Part shown: positions 1-5,965 of the stretch, in pieces | Layout: each line of letters begins with the position of its first letter | Numbering within the stretch: position 1 is the stretch's first letter | NCBI GenBank assembly: GCA_003242315.1 | Contig: QGUY01000240.1 | Location: 1-5,965 of the forward strand | Reading direction: 5' to 3' | Source of the DNA: Bacteroidota bacterium | GTDB lineage: Bacteria; Bacteroidota; Bacteroidia; Cytophagales; Cyclobacteriaceae | DNA length: 5,965 nucleotides | Translations under genes and position numbers: made by a program | The notes under the pieces: generated by a model | What the model was told of the DNA's origin: nothing | Seen by the model: only the letters and a program-made list of their open reading frames with translations | Database searches by the model: none

Positions 1-3000
1 CTTTTTATAGAGGTGTACGCGACTCATACCCAGCTCATGGCTAAGAGTTTCCACCGTGAAGTCAGGATCGGCAATATGCTCTTCCACGAACTTGACAGCC
101 TTTTCGATGAGCTTTTCGTCTAGTGAAGAGATTTTTATTTCGCTCGCCTTGACTTCGATCTTGTTGCCGAGCGCCTGACGCATCACCCGACGCCGCTCCA
201 GGAGGTTCCGGATGCGGCTTTGCAGGATCTCAAAGCTGAAAGGCTTGGTGACGTAATCGTCCGCTCCAAGATCAAAGCCCTCCCGAATCTGCTCTTCAGC
301 AGCACGAGCCGTCAGCAAAATCAAGGGAATGTGCGACGTGCGCTTGTCCTCCCTGATCTTCCGGCAGAACGCCATGCCATCCATTTCGGGCATCATCACA
401 TCGCTCACGATCAGGTCAGGAATATGGGCGCACGCCTGATGCCACCCCTCAAGACCATTGGCGGCCTCGATCACGTGGTATGATATGTTCAAATTGTCCT
501 TGAGGTAAAACCGGAAGTCTTCATTGTCCTCCACAAGCAACAGCACAGGCTTTCTTCTACTCTTGGGAGGTTCTGTGGGAGCAGCAGCCGATGTGACCAC
601 CGACGTACCTGACTCTTCAATCGGCTCAAAACTATCCACCGCCGCGACATCGCGCACCGGAAGCGTTACGGTAAAGCAACTTCCTTTATCGGGTTCGCTT
701 TGAACAGATATGGTTCCTCCATGAAGGCGAACAAATTCACGCGCGATGGAGAGACCGATTCCTGAACCCTGGTTGACCAGGTTGCCGGGTGTATCACTTT
801 GGAAGAACCGCTCGAAGATGCGTTCCTGGTCGGCAGGGGCAATGCCTATACCTGTGTCCAGAACCTGGATGCGCACATTCGGCACAGGCGACCGGGGATC
901 GAAATCGATCTTCACCGACACTTGTCCCCCTTCACGGGTAAACTTAAAGGCATTCGAGATCAGGTTGAATAAAATCCGTTCGACTTTGTTGCGATCGAAA
1001 AGCGTATCGAGGCGCTGCAATGAGCTCTCGAAGGAAAATTTTATGTTCTTCTTCTCGGAAAGATCGGAGAAGGAAAACGCCACGTCGCGGCAGAACCTGA
1101 CGAGATCACCACGTTCGGGATTCAGCCTGATTTCCTGTACCTCCATCTTCCGGAAGTCCATAAGCTGATTCACCAAATTCAGCAACCTGCGCGCATTCCT
1201 ATGGACGAGTTGAAGTTGTCCCTTTTCAGCAGGATCCCTGGAATGCTTCATAAGCCGCTCTATCGGCGCCAGAATCAGCGTCAGTGGCGTACGAAACTCG
1301 TGGCTAATGTTCGTGAAGAATTTAATCTTCAGCATGTCGAGCTCGTGAATGCGTCGAGCCTCTTCCCGCTCCTGTTGTACTTTCACTTTTATCCGTTCGC
1401 GCTGGAGGATAAGCCTTCGCGTGAGCATGAGCGCTCCCAGGATGACGAAAAGGTAAATACCCAACGCAATCTTGGTCTTCCAGAATGGTGGCAGCACCGT
1501 AATGGCGAGACTGACACCTTCCTCATTCCAGACGCCATCGTTATTGGCAGCGATGACGCGGAACACGTAGTCGCCAGGGTCAAGGTTCGTGTAGGTAACT
1601 CTTCGTGCCGTTCCGTCCGTTGTCAACCAGTCTTTGTTAAAGCCTTCAAGCTTATACTTGTACTGATTCTTGATTGGATGGAAGAAGCTGAGCGCCGCAA
1701 ACTCGAGCGAGAAGACATTCTGATCGTGACGCAGCGTGATGCTTTCAGTGCGGGTAATAGGCTTTTCGAGAATCACCCGACCGTTCATCACTTCACCCAC
1801 ATTTACGCTTCGGTTGAATATCTGCAGATCGAGGAGCACAACCGGCGGCTTGGTCGTGTTCTGCACGATGCGATCCGGCTCAAACATGTTTATGCCGTTG
1901 GATCCTCCGAACAGCAACATACCATCACGCGTGCGCAGCGCACTGCGGTGATTGAATTGCTTTCCCTGTAATCCGTCAAGCTCGTCGTAATTCTTGAATC
2001 CAACTGTAAGACTCCGAAACCCTCGCGGCATGCTGACCTCAACGCGGGAAATTCCGTTAGGCGTGCTCACCCAAAGGGTTCCCGTTTGATCTTCGAGTAT
2101 TGCCACGATGGCATTATGCGGCAGTCCGTCCTCAAGACGGAAGTACTTGAACCGATTTGTTTCCTGATCATACACATTCAATCCATCCAGTGTGCCAATC
2201 CAGATCAATCCGCGACTATCCTGGAACAGATCTGTGATGCTGTTGTTGCTCAGGCCACCCGGCTCATCAGATGCAAGGATGTGAGTGAATACCTCCTCAC
2301 CTTTACGTCTGAATGAAATGCCATATCCAGTGCCCACCCACAGTGTCTCGTCATCATCGACAAGCAGTGCGGGCACATAGCCGGTATGTATGCCATCTAC
2401 TGCAGAGTAGCGCCGAAATTTCTGAGTCTTGCGATCGAAACGGTTCAGCCCGCCTACCAGCGTGCCAACCCACACGTCGTTGTTGGCATCTTCGACAATT
2501 GACCATCCGTTGTCATCGGAGATGGATTCGCGATCCAGCGGATCATGTCGATAGTGAATAAATCTCCTACCGTCAAAGCGATCGATTCCTCCGAAGTAAG
2601 TTCCGATCCACACTTCATCACGGTGGTCCACCATGAGACTCACGATCACGTCATTACCCAGGCTGTTAGGATCAGCAGGGTCATGCACGTAGCGCGTGTA
2701 GGTATCCGTTGCCCGTGAATAGCGGATGAGACCGCCTCCATTGGTGCCAATCCAAATGTTGCCCTTACTATCCTCAACCAGAGCATTCACATCATCATAT
2801 GGAAGGGTACGACCATCCGTGTCACGATGTCGCAGCAACCTGAACTTTGTGAGGTTTTCGTGGTAGTAGCTGACGCCCTGTTTGAAGGTGCCCACCCAGA
2901 GGATGTTCTCGTAGTCAATGTAAATCGTGTTGATGCTGTTCTGACTAAGGCTGCGATCATCACCAGGATCGTGCATCACATAGCGAACAGACCAGTTTTT

Positions 3001-3891
3001 CTTGTCAATAAGATTGATGCCGCCATGGTCGCTGCCAACCCAGATGAGCCCGTTGTTCCCTATGGCCAGATTGCGGACGATGTCGCTGTTAAGCCTGGTA
3101 TTGCCGGGGCTTCTTCTTGTGATCTGTCGCAGCTTCATGGTCCTGGTATCCATGAAGTAAACGCCCAGGTTCGCGTTGGCCACGAATATCCACAAGTCGC
3201 CGTCGTTGTCTACGCGAAGGTTAAAGTCGAGATACTCCGACGTTGTAGGTCGCAATAGCTCTGTGTTGGTATATCTGATGCTGAAGTTGCGTGCGTCAAG
3301 AGCGACGATCGTACCACTGCGGAAGATGACCCAGACTTCCCCGGAGTTCTTGTCGACAGCAAGAGACGAGAGCACGTCGTCATCGCGATACAACACGCGC
3401 ACAGCCTTGCCGGCTCGCGGATCGTATCGATAGAGGCCGGCCTGCTCGTGAACGAACCACCATGCGCCAAACGGATCGCCAACAATGTCGAGGATCCTGC
3501 CCCCTGGTATGCCGTAGCCTTCCAGGAATCGGTCCGGATTGCGATCGAAATTCCCTTTTTCAGGATTGTATACGCACACGCCGAAGTAGGTGGTCACCCA
3601 GATGCGACCATCGGGGTCCTCGAATAATTTATTGACGTAATTGTTTACCAGCGATGTTGAATCGTTGGCCCGGTTGACGAATACCTTTATTGAATATCCA
3701 TCGAAACGGTTAAGACCTGACGCCGTGCCCGCCCACAGGAAGCCTTTGCGATCACGGTGAAAGCAATTGACCTGGTTGTGGGATAGCCCCTGGTTTACGT
3801 TGAGCCGAAGGAAACGATACTCGTCACCGGGCTGTGCACGCACAAAAAATGGGCTTAAAACCAGGAAAACGATGAAGACTCGGCAGATCAT
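1..3891 (-). CDS. Hybrid two-component system (HTCS) sensor kinase/response regulator with AraC output domain; 3' end cut by window edge
   Basis: This single-chain signalling protein senses a ligand in the periplasm, autophosphorylates, and regulates transcription from the same polypeptide; characterised HTCS relatives detect glycan fragments. The window holds 1297 codons. Residues 1-19 look like a signal peptide (hydrophobic core, cleavage near VRA|Q). Residues about 25-705 carry 14 Reg_prop-type motifs, from GFLWAGT (50-56) to GMLLFGG (657-663), fitting two seven-bladed propellers. A Y_Y_Y domain follows (about 727-799, YKYKLEGF at 744-751), then a membrane helix (about 808-824). The kinase has the H-box FTNISHEFRTPLT with phospho-acceptor His864, N-box Asn980, DTGIG from Asp1012 and GSGIGLS from Gly1042. 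A Pro/Ser/Ala-rich linker leads to the receiver: acidic VEDNED (1120-1125), phospho-acceptor Asp1164, Thr1194, Lys1216. The AraC domain starts near 1250 and breaks off in its first helix-turn-helix (ending RVHLYK); roughly 60-70 residues should lie beyond. The ATG at 3891 is the first after an in-frame stop at 3931-3933. All key catalytic residues are present. The ligand is unknown. Confidence 0.96.
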   Translation of the reverse strand, partial: MICRVFIVFLVLSPFFVRAQPGDEYRFLRLNVNQGLSHNQVNCFHRDRKGFLWAGTASGLNRFDGYSIKVFVNRANDSTSLVNNYVNKLFEDPDGRIWVTTYFGVCVYNPEKGNFDRNPDRFLEGYGIPGGRILDIVGDPFGAWWFVHEQAGLYRYDPRAGKAVRVLYRDDDVLSSLAVDKNSGEVWVIFRSGTIVALDARNFSIRYTNTELLRPTTSEYLDFNLRVDNDGDLWIFVANANLGVYFMDTRTMKLRQITRRSPGNTRLNSDIVRNLAIGNNGLIWVGSDHGGINLIDKKNWSVRYVMHDPGDDRSLSQNSINTIYIDYENILWVGTFKQGVSYYHENLTKFRLLRHRDTDGRTLPYDDVNALVEDSKGNIWIGTNGGGLIRYSRATDTYTRYVHDPADPNSLGNDVIVSLMVDHRDEVWIGTYFGGIDRFDGRRFIHYRHDPLDRESISDDNGWSIVEDANNDVWVGTLVGGLNRFDRKTQKFRRYSAVDGIHTGYVPALLVDDDETLWVGTGYGISFRRKGEEVFTHILASDEPGGLSNNSITDLFQDSRGLIWIGTLDGLNVYDQETNRFKYFRLEDGLPHNAIVAILEDQTGTLWVSTPNGISRVEVSMPRGFRSLTVGFKNYDELDGLQGKQFNHRSALRTRDGMLLFGGSNGINMFEPDRIVQNTTKPPVVLLDLQIFNRSVNVGEVMNGRVILEKPITRTESITLRHDQNVFSLEFAALSFFHPIKNQYKYKLEGFNKDWLTTDGTARRVTYTNLDPGDYVFRVIAANNDGVWNEEGVSLAITVLPPFWKTKIALGIYLFVILGALMLTRRLILQRERIKVKVQQEREEARRIHELDMLKIKFFTNISHEFRTPLTLILAPIERLMKHSRDPAEKGQLQLVHRNARRLLNLVNQLMDFRKMEVQEIRLNPERGDLVRFCRDVAFSFSDLSEKKNIKFSFESSLQRLDTLFDRNKVERILFNLISNAFKFTREGGQVSVKIDFDPRSPVPNVRIQVLDTGIGIAPADQERIFERFFQSDTPGNLVNQGSGIGLSIAREFVRLHGGTISVQSEPDKGSCFTVTLPVRDVAAVDSFEPIEESGTSVVTSAAAPTEPPKSRRKPVLLLVEDNEDFRFYLKDNLNISYHVIEAANGLEGWHQACAHIPDLIVSDVMMPEMDGMAFCRKIREDKRTSHIPLILLTARAAEEQIREGFDLGADDYVTKPFSFEILQSRIRNLLERRRVMRQALGNKIEVKASEIKISSLDEKLIEKAVKFVEEHIADPDFTVETLSHELGMSRVHLYKK

Positions 3892-3988
3892 ACCCCTACT
3901 TGATCTCGGAGAGAACCGTAATTTACATTTTTATTCCCTCTTATGCATCAGGGGGCCGGACTTTAGAGTGGGATTTTTACGCAACAAT
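3892..3988. other. Intergenic gap between two minus-strand genes
   Basis: These 97 bp separate the stop of the small AraC regulator from the HTCS start on the same strand. The stretch is AT-rich in parts. It has no convincing Bacteroidota promoter: no TTTG at the right distance from a TAnnTTTG, and only a weak TAAATTAC match on the minus strand. It also has no strong terminator; CCCT/AGGG around ATGCAT gives only a 4-bp stem. Directly upstream of the HTCS ATG is a purine-rich AGGGG that could act as a weak ribosome binding site. Whether the HTCS is read from its own promoter or through from the AraC gene cannot be decided here. Confidence 0.5.
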
Positions 3989-4564
3989 TCACACCACCTT
4001 GTCGATGGGAATGCGGTCATGCCCATCGCGAAGCGACTTTTTCAACTGTGTAGGTGTGAATCCGGTAATCTTTTTGAACTGTCCTGAAAGGTGCGCTACG
4101 CTGCTGTATCCCAGGCGGTCTGCAATCTCGCTGAGGGTATGCTCTTCATAGAAGAGAAGCTCCTTCGCCTTTTCGATTTTCTGTCTGATAATATAGTGTT
4201 CGAGCGTCACGCCTTCCACCGAAGAAAACAAACTGCTGATGTAATTATATTCGTGATGGAGTGCTTCTGAAATAATTGCCGACCAATTTGTCTTAAGATC
4301 AAGACGCTCACTGTGATGAATGCGTGCGATCACAACGTTCTTCACCGCTTCGATTAGCCGCGATTTCCTGTCACTTATCCGTTCGAAACCTGATGCTTTC
4401 AGCAATTCATCTACGCGCTGGAGCGCTTCTTCTCCCGGGTTCTCGTCGCGAATCGTTACGCGGCCCAGGGCGACCTGTTCCGGAGGAAGGCCGGCCTGCT
4501 CAAACGCAGCACGCACCGCCTCAATACACCTTCCGCAAACCATGTTCTTTATATACAGGTCCAT
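3989..4564 (-). CDS. AraC-family transcriptional regulator with N-terminal heavy-metal-associated-like (MxCxxC) domain
   Basis: This is a cytoplasmic DNA-binding regulator of 191 residues. The N-terminal part (about 1-70) begins MDLYIKNMVCGRC and resembles an HMA/copper-chaperone fold: a beta strand, then Met8, Cys10 and Cys13 at the start of a helix, where metal-binding HMA domains carry MxCxxC. The C-terminal part (about 95-178) is a double AraC helix-turn-helix. The first half includes YNYISSLF and the long helix IIRQKIEKAKELL; the second is LSEIADRLGYSSVAHLSGQF followed by KKITGFTP, a close match to the AraC signature. Similar small regulators are widespread in Bacteroidota, often annotated simply as AraC-family. 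Metal or redox sensing through the two cysteines is inference. A GTG at 4582 would add six residues, but the ATG at 4564 is preferred because it begins the domain directly and has GGGG about 6-9 bases upstream. The gene is divergent from the transporter and lies upstream of the HTCS on the same strand. Confidence 0.9.
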   Translation of the reverse strand: MDLYIKNMVCGRCIEAVRAAFEQAGLPPEQVALGRVTIRDENPGEEALQRVDELLKASGFERISDRKSRLIEAVKNVVIARIHHSERLDLKTNWSAIISEALHHEYNYISSLFSSVEGVTLEHYIIRQKIEKAKELLFYEEHTLSEIADRLGYSSVAHLSGQFKKITGFTPTQLKKSLRDGHDRIPIDKVV

Positions 4565-4589
4565 ATGCACCCCAATCAACACGAAAGTC

Positions 4590-4626
4590 CGGAATGAAGT
4601 TTTGGTTTACACCCGGGACTATTCCG
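4590..4626. repeat. Inverted repeat CGGAAT...ATTCCG in the divergent intergenic region
   Basis: CGGAAT at 4590-4595 is mirrored exactly by ATTCCG at 4621-4626, with 25 bp between, and a CCCGGG palindrome lies in the spacer. It falls between the small AraC gene and the transporter, downstream of the candidate AraC-gene promoter, where an autoregulatory operator could sit. AraC proteins usually bind direct rather than inverted repeats, and a 6-bp match can arise by chance, so an operator role is only a possibility. Confidence 0.25.
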
Positions 4627-4636
4627 AAATCGTTCC

Positions 4637-4668
4637 CGAAAATAATTGGACCCGGCAAACATATCAAA
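4637..4668 (-). promoter_or_regulatory. Candidate Bacteroidota-type promoter for the small AraC regulator
   Basis: On the minus strand, TTTG (4668-4665) is followed after 20 bp by TATTTTCG (4644-4637). The Bacteroidota primary-sigma consensus is TTTG near -33 and TAnnTTTG near -7 with a spacer of about 19-21 bp, so the -33 element is exact and the -7 element has one mismatch. Transcription would begin near 4630, leaving a leader of about 65 nt before the ATG at 4564. No equally good promoter was found on the plus strand for the transporter. Confidence 0.4.
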
Positions 4669-4717
4669 GCGACTGGTCGGATAGTATATTGCGGCCCGAG
4701 CGACTACCTCGCGGGGA

Positions 4718-5620
4718 ATGCGTATTAGCAGACATTATTCAGCGGCGATCTCGGCTTTTGTGATCTGGGGATTTTTTCCGATACCACTCCGGTGGATTCA
4801 GTCGTATCCCGCAAGTGAAATCCTCTTCTTTCGCATCCTGCTTTCCCTGATCGTACTTGTGCTGATCCTCGGAACTGCGCGGCGGAAGGCATTACTGGAT
4901 GATGTCAGGCTGTTCCGCGAATTCAACCTGAACCAACGTCGAAAGGCTGTGATGATTACGCTCGCGGGCGCCCTTCTGCTAGGTGTTAATTGGCTGTTAT
5001 TCATCTATATTGTCAACAGCGTCAATGTCAAGACGGCCTCCTTCACGTACTTGATTTGTCCCGTCATAACAGCCGTGTTGGGTAGTGTTATACTGAAGGA
5101 ACGCCTCACATCGCTACAGTGGTTTGCTGTGGCGTTGTGCGCGGCAAGTTGCGTACTCATCGGGTTGAATTCGGCGCCAGAGCTCGTCTATAGTCTGCTC
5201 ACCGCGCTCACCTATGCGCTTTACCTCATCTCCCAGCGGAGTCTTCAGGGTTTCGACCGTCTCACGATTCTTGGACTCCAGGTATTGATCACCTTTCTTG
5301 GTTTGGTCGCATTATATCCCTACCTCGTGGATGGTGCGCCAACCGAATCATGGTTCTACATTGTCGTCGGCATCATCGCGGTATTTTTCACGGTCATTCC
5401 CCTCTTCCTTAATCTGTTTGCGCTGAATGCCATCAACGCTGCCACCATTGGCATTCTGATGTACATCAACCCTCTGCTCAATTTTATCCTTGCCATCGCG
5501 CTGTACAAGGAGACCGTTACTGTTCTACAGGCGTGCGGTTACGGGATTATTCTCGCAGGATTGTTGTTATTTAATTATAGTAACTTTCAAAAAGTCCGGG
5601 CTCTGGTCCGGACACCGTAA
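4718..5620 (+). CDS. EamA/DMT-superfamily permease, RarD-like
   Basis: This is a 300-residue inner-membrane protein of the drug/metabolite transporter superfamily, near the usual RarD length. Ten hydrophobic segments can be drawn at about 8-26, 34-53, 77-99, 106-126, 132-150, 153-172, 180-202, 209-232, 238-260 and 266-287, as expected from two five-helix EamA repeats. RarD-like landmarks are WGFFP (17-21), EILFFR (34-39), GVNWLLF (89-95), the run from TASFTYLICP to ILKERL (106-130), and in the second half TVIPLFLNLF and MYINPLLNFILAIALYKE. RarD was named for chloramphenicol sensitivity; the substrate of this protein cannot be read from sequence, and RarD-like members are also proposed to carry amino acids or other metabolites. 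The start is the first ATG after the in-frame TAG at 4682-4684 and leaves a normal N-terminus for the family. A GGGG lies only one base before the ATG, too close for a standard ribosome binding site. It is probably cotranscribed with the next gene. Confidence 0.92.
   Translation: MRISRHYSAAISAFVIWGFFPIPLRWIQSYPASEILFFRILLSLIVLVLILGTARRKALLDDVRLFREFNLNQRRKAVMITLAGALLLGVNWLLFIYIVNSVNVKTASFTYLICPVITAVLGSVILKERLTSLQWFAVALCAASCVLIGLNSAPELVYSLLTALTYALYLISQRSLQGFDRLTILGLQVLITFLGLVALYPYLVDGAPTESWFYIVVGIIAVFFTVIPLFLNLFALNAINAATIGILMYINPLLNFILAIALYKETVTVLQACGYGIILAGLLLFNYSNFQKVRALVRTP
5594..5613 (+). other. Small GC-rich hairpin at the 3' end of the transporter gene
   Basis: GTCCGG (5594-5599) and CCGGAC (5608-5613) can pair as a 6-bp stem with an 8-nt loop, just inside the last codons of the transporter gene. 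It is followed by a stop codon and GTTTTAC rather than a clean U-tract. It may modestly attenuate readthrough into the small downstream gene or protect the mRNA end, but it is not a convincing terminator. Confidence 0.25.
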
Positions 5621-5634
5621 GTTTTACTGAGATT

Positions 5635-5898
5635 ATGGCAACATGTCCTACCGGAAAGCGCGCATATCTTTCCGAAGAGATCGCCGTTGAGGTGCTCATC
5701 GGGGCATGGGTTCATTACGATCGATCCCGCGGTGACGGACCTGTCGCCATCTACCGATGCGACGACTGCGGACAGTACCACCTCACTTCCAAAGGGCCTA
5801 TGCACGAAACACTGAAAAAATATCTGGCCGACGGCACAATCAGCCGCATGTCACAGGCGGAGGAGTGGATGCAGCGGTTGAAGAGAAAGGGGAGTTGA
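5635..5898 (+). CDS. Small cysteine-containing protein, possible zinc-ribbon-like fold; function unknown
   Basis: This 87-residue, probably cytoplasmic protein has no signal peptide or membrane segment. It starts MATCPTGKRAYLSEEIA, has a central stretch with DRSRGDGPVAIYRCDDCGQY and ends in a basic, amphipathic helical tail (about 56-87). Cys4, Cys42, Cys45 and His49 could bind one zinc ion: YRCDDCGxYH resembles one zinc knuckle and CPTGK near the N-terminus could supply another ligand. I recall similar short proteins with the pattern CPTGKR ... YxCxxCGxYHxTSKG in Bacteroidota genomes, but know of no assigned function. It begins 14 bp after the transporter stop on the same strand, with no strong terminator between, suggesting cotranscription. 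The ribosome binding site is weak (TGAG about 5 bases before the ATG). Its conserved-looking motif, length and stop just before the repeat tract support a real gene. Zinc binding is inference. Confidence 0.8.
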   Translation: MATCPTGKRAYLSEEIAVEVLIGAWVHYDRSRGDGPVAIYRCDDCGQYHLTSKGPMHETLKKYLADGTISRMSQAEEWMQRLKRKGS

Positions 5899-5936
5899 TT
5901 AGTGACTAGTGATTTTCGATTTGTGATTTGTGATTT
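5895..5936 (+). repeat. Degenerate 7-bp tandem repeat (unit GTGATTT)
   Basis: Six head-to-tail units can be aligned without gaps: TTGATTA, GTGACTA, GTGATTT, TCGATTT, GTGATTT, GTGATTT. The first unit overlaps the TGA stop of the small cysteine protein. The last three units show the clearest periodicity (GATTTGT three times at 5918-5938). AT-rich short tandem tracts like this occur between genes in several Bacteroidota. No coding potential is seen, and a functional role is unknown. Confidence 0.75.
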
Positions 5937-5954
5937 GTTAACCGTAAAGCGGCC

Positions 5955-5964
5955 ACAGGCCTGT
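5955..5964. repeat. Perfect 10-bp palindrome at the right window edge
   Basis: ACAGGCCTGT reads the same on both strands, and GGCC-ACA-GGCC (5951-5961) overlaps it as an alternative small stem. It could belong to a terminator or an operator whose remainder lies outside the window. The cut prevents a decision. Confidence 0.2.
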
Positions 5965-5965
5965 T

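Noticed and set aside
1201..1971. A 256-codon open frame on the plus strand
   Set aside because: It lies wholly antisense to the kinase and Y_Y_Y part of the HTCS, whose motifs are intact across the interval. Its translation shows no recognisable domain, so it is a shadow of the real gene's codon use.
2827..3258. A 143-codon open frame on the plus strand, valine- and alanine-rich
   Set aside because: It is antisense to the propeller repeats of the HTCS; its composition mirrors the repeated motif on the other strand and no family is recognisable.
991..3550. GCGATCGAAA occurring three times (991-1000, 2431-2440, 3541-3550)
   Set aside because: Each copy is the reverse complement of codons for Phe-Asp-Arg in the HTCS, two in propeller blades and one in the kinase. 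Protein motif and codon choice explain it without a DNA-level signal.
3934..3954. Possible terminator in the gap before the HTCS gene
   Set aside because: The only pairing is CCCT with AGGG, a 4-bp stem around ATGCAT; too weak for an intrinsic terminator.
4580..4582. GTG as an alternative start of the small AraC regulator
   Set aside because: It would add six residues ahead of MDLYIKN, which is already a complete start for the domain; the ATG at 4564 has a better-placed GGGG upstream.
4320..4763. Overlapping plus-strand open frames crossing the AraC regulator and the transporter start
   Set aside because: They are antisense to a clear AraC/HMA coding sequence and out of frame with the transporter, with no recognisable domain.

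Overview
The window most likely comes from a member of the Bacteroidota, probably a free-living Cytophagales- or Chitinophagales-type bacterium of moderate GC content. The main reason is the gene filling two thirds of it: a hybrid two-component system (HTCS) protein in which a periplasmic beta-propeller sensor, a histidine kinase, a receiver and an AraC DNA-binding domain form one chain. This architecture is characteristic of the phylum. Other support comes from a small AraC regulator with a metal-binding-like N-terminus of a type common in Bacteroidota, weak Shine-Dalgarno sequences, and one candidate promoter resembling the phylum's TTTG / TAnnTTTG pattern. Genus assignment is not possible from the sequence alone.

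Layout. Minus strand, 1-3891: the HTCS gene, complete at its start and cut by the left window edge inside the AraC domain. A 97-bp gap follows. Minus strand, 3989-4564: the AraC-family regulator with an MxCxxC N-terminal domain. A 153-bp divergent intergenic region (4565-4717) carries the candidate promoter and an inverted repeat. Plus strand, 4718-5620: a ten-helix RarD-like EamA/DMT transporter. After 14 bp, plus strand 5635-5898: an 87-residue cysteine-containing protein of unknown function. From 5895 to the right edge there is a degenerate 7-bp tandem repeat and a short palindrome. No tRNA, rRNA, insertion sequence, phage gene or CRISPR array was seen, and no gene-free stretch exceeds 160 bp.

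How the genes may work together. The HTCS is a self-contained sense-and-respond protein. Relatives usually switch on glycan-utilisation genes, but no SusC/SusD pair or carbohydrate-active enzyme lies in this window, so its target must be elsewhere. The small AraC regulator lies upstream of the HTCS on the same strand and is divergent from the transporter, so it could control either, itself, or something distant. The transporter and the small protein are close enough to be one transcription unit. I see no clear evidence of a wholly new system. The least understood items are the metal-domain/AraC fusion and the small cysteine protein.
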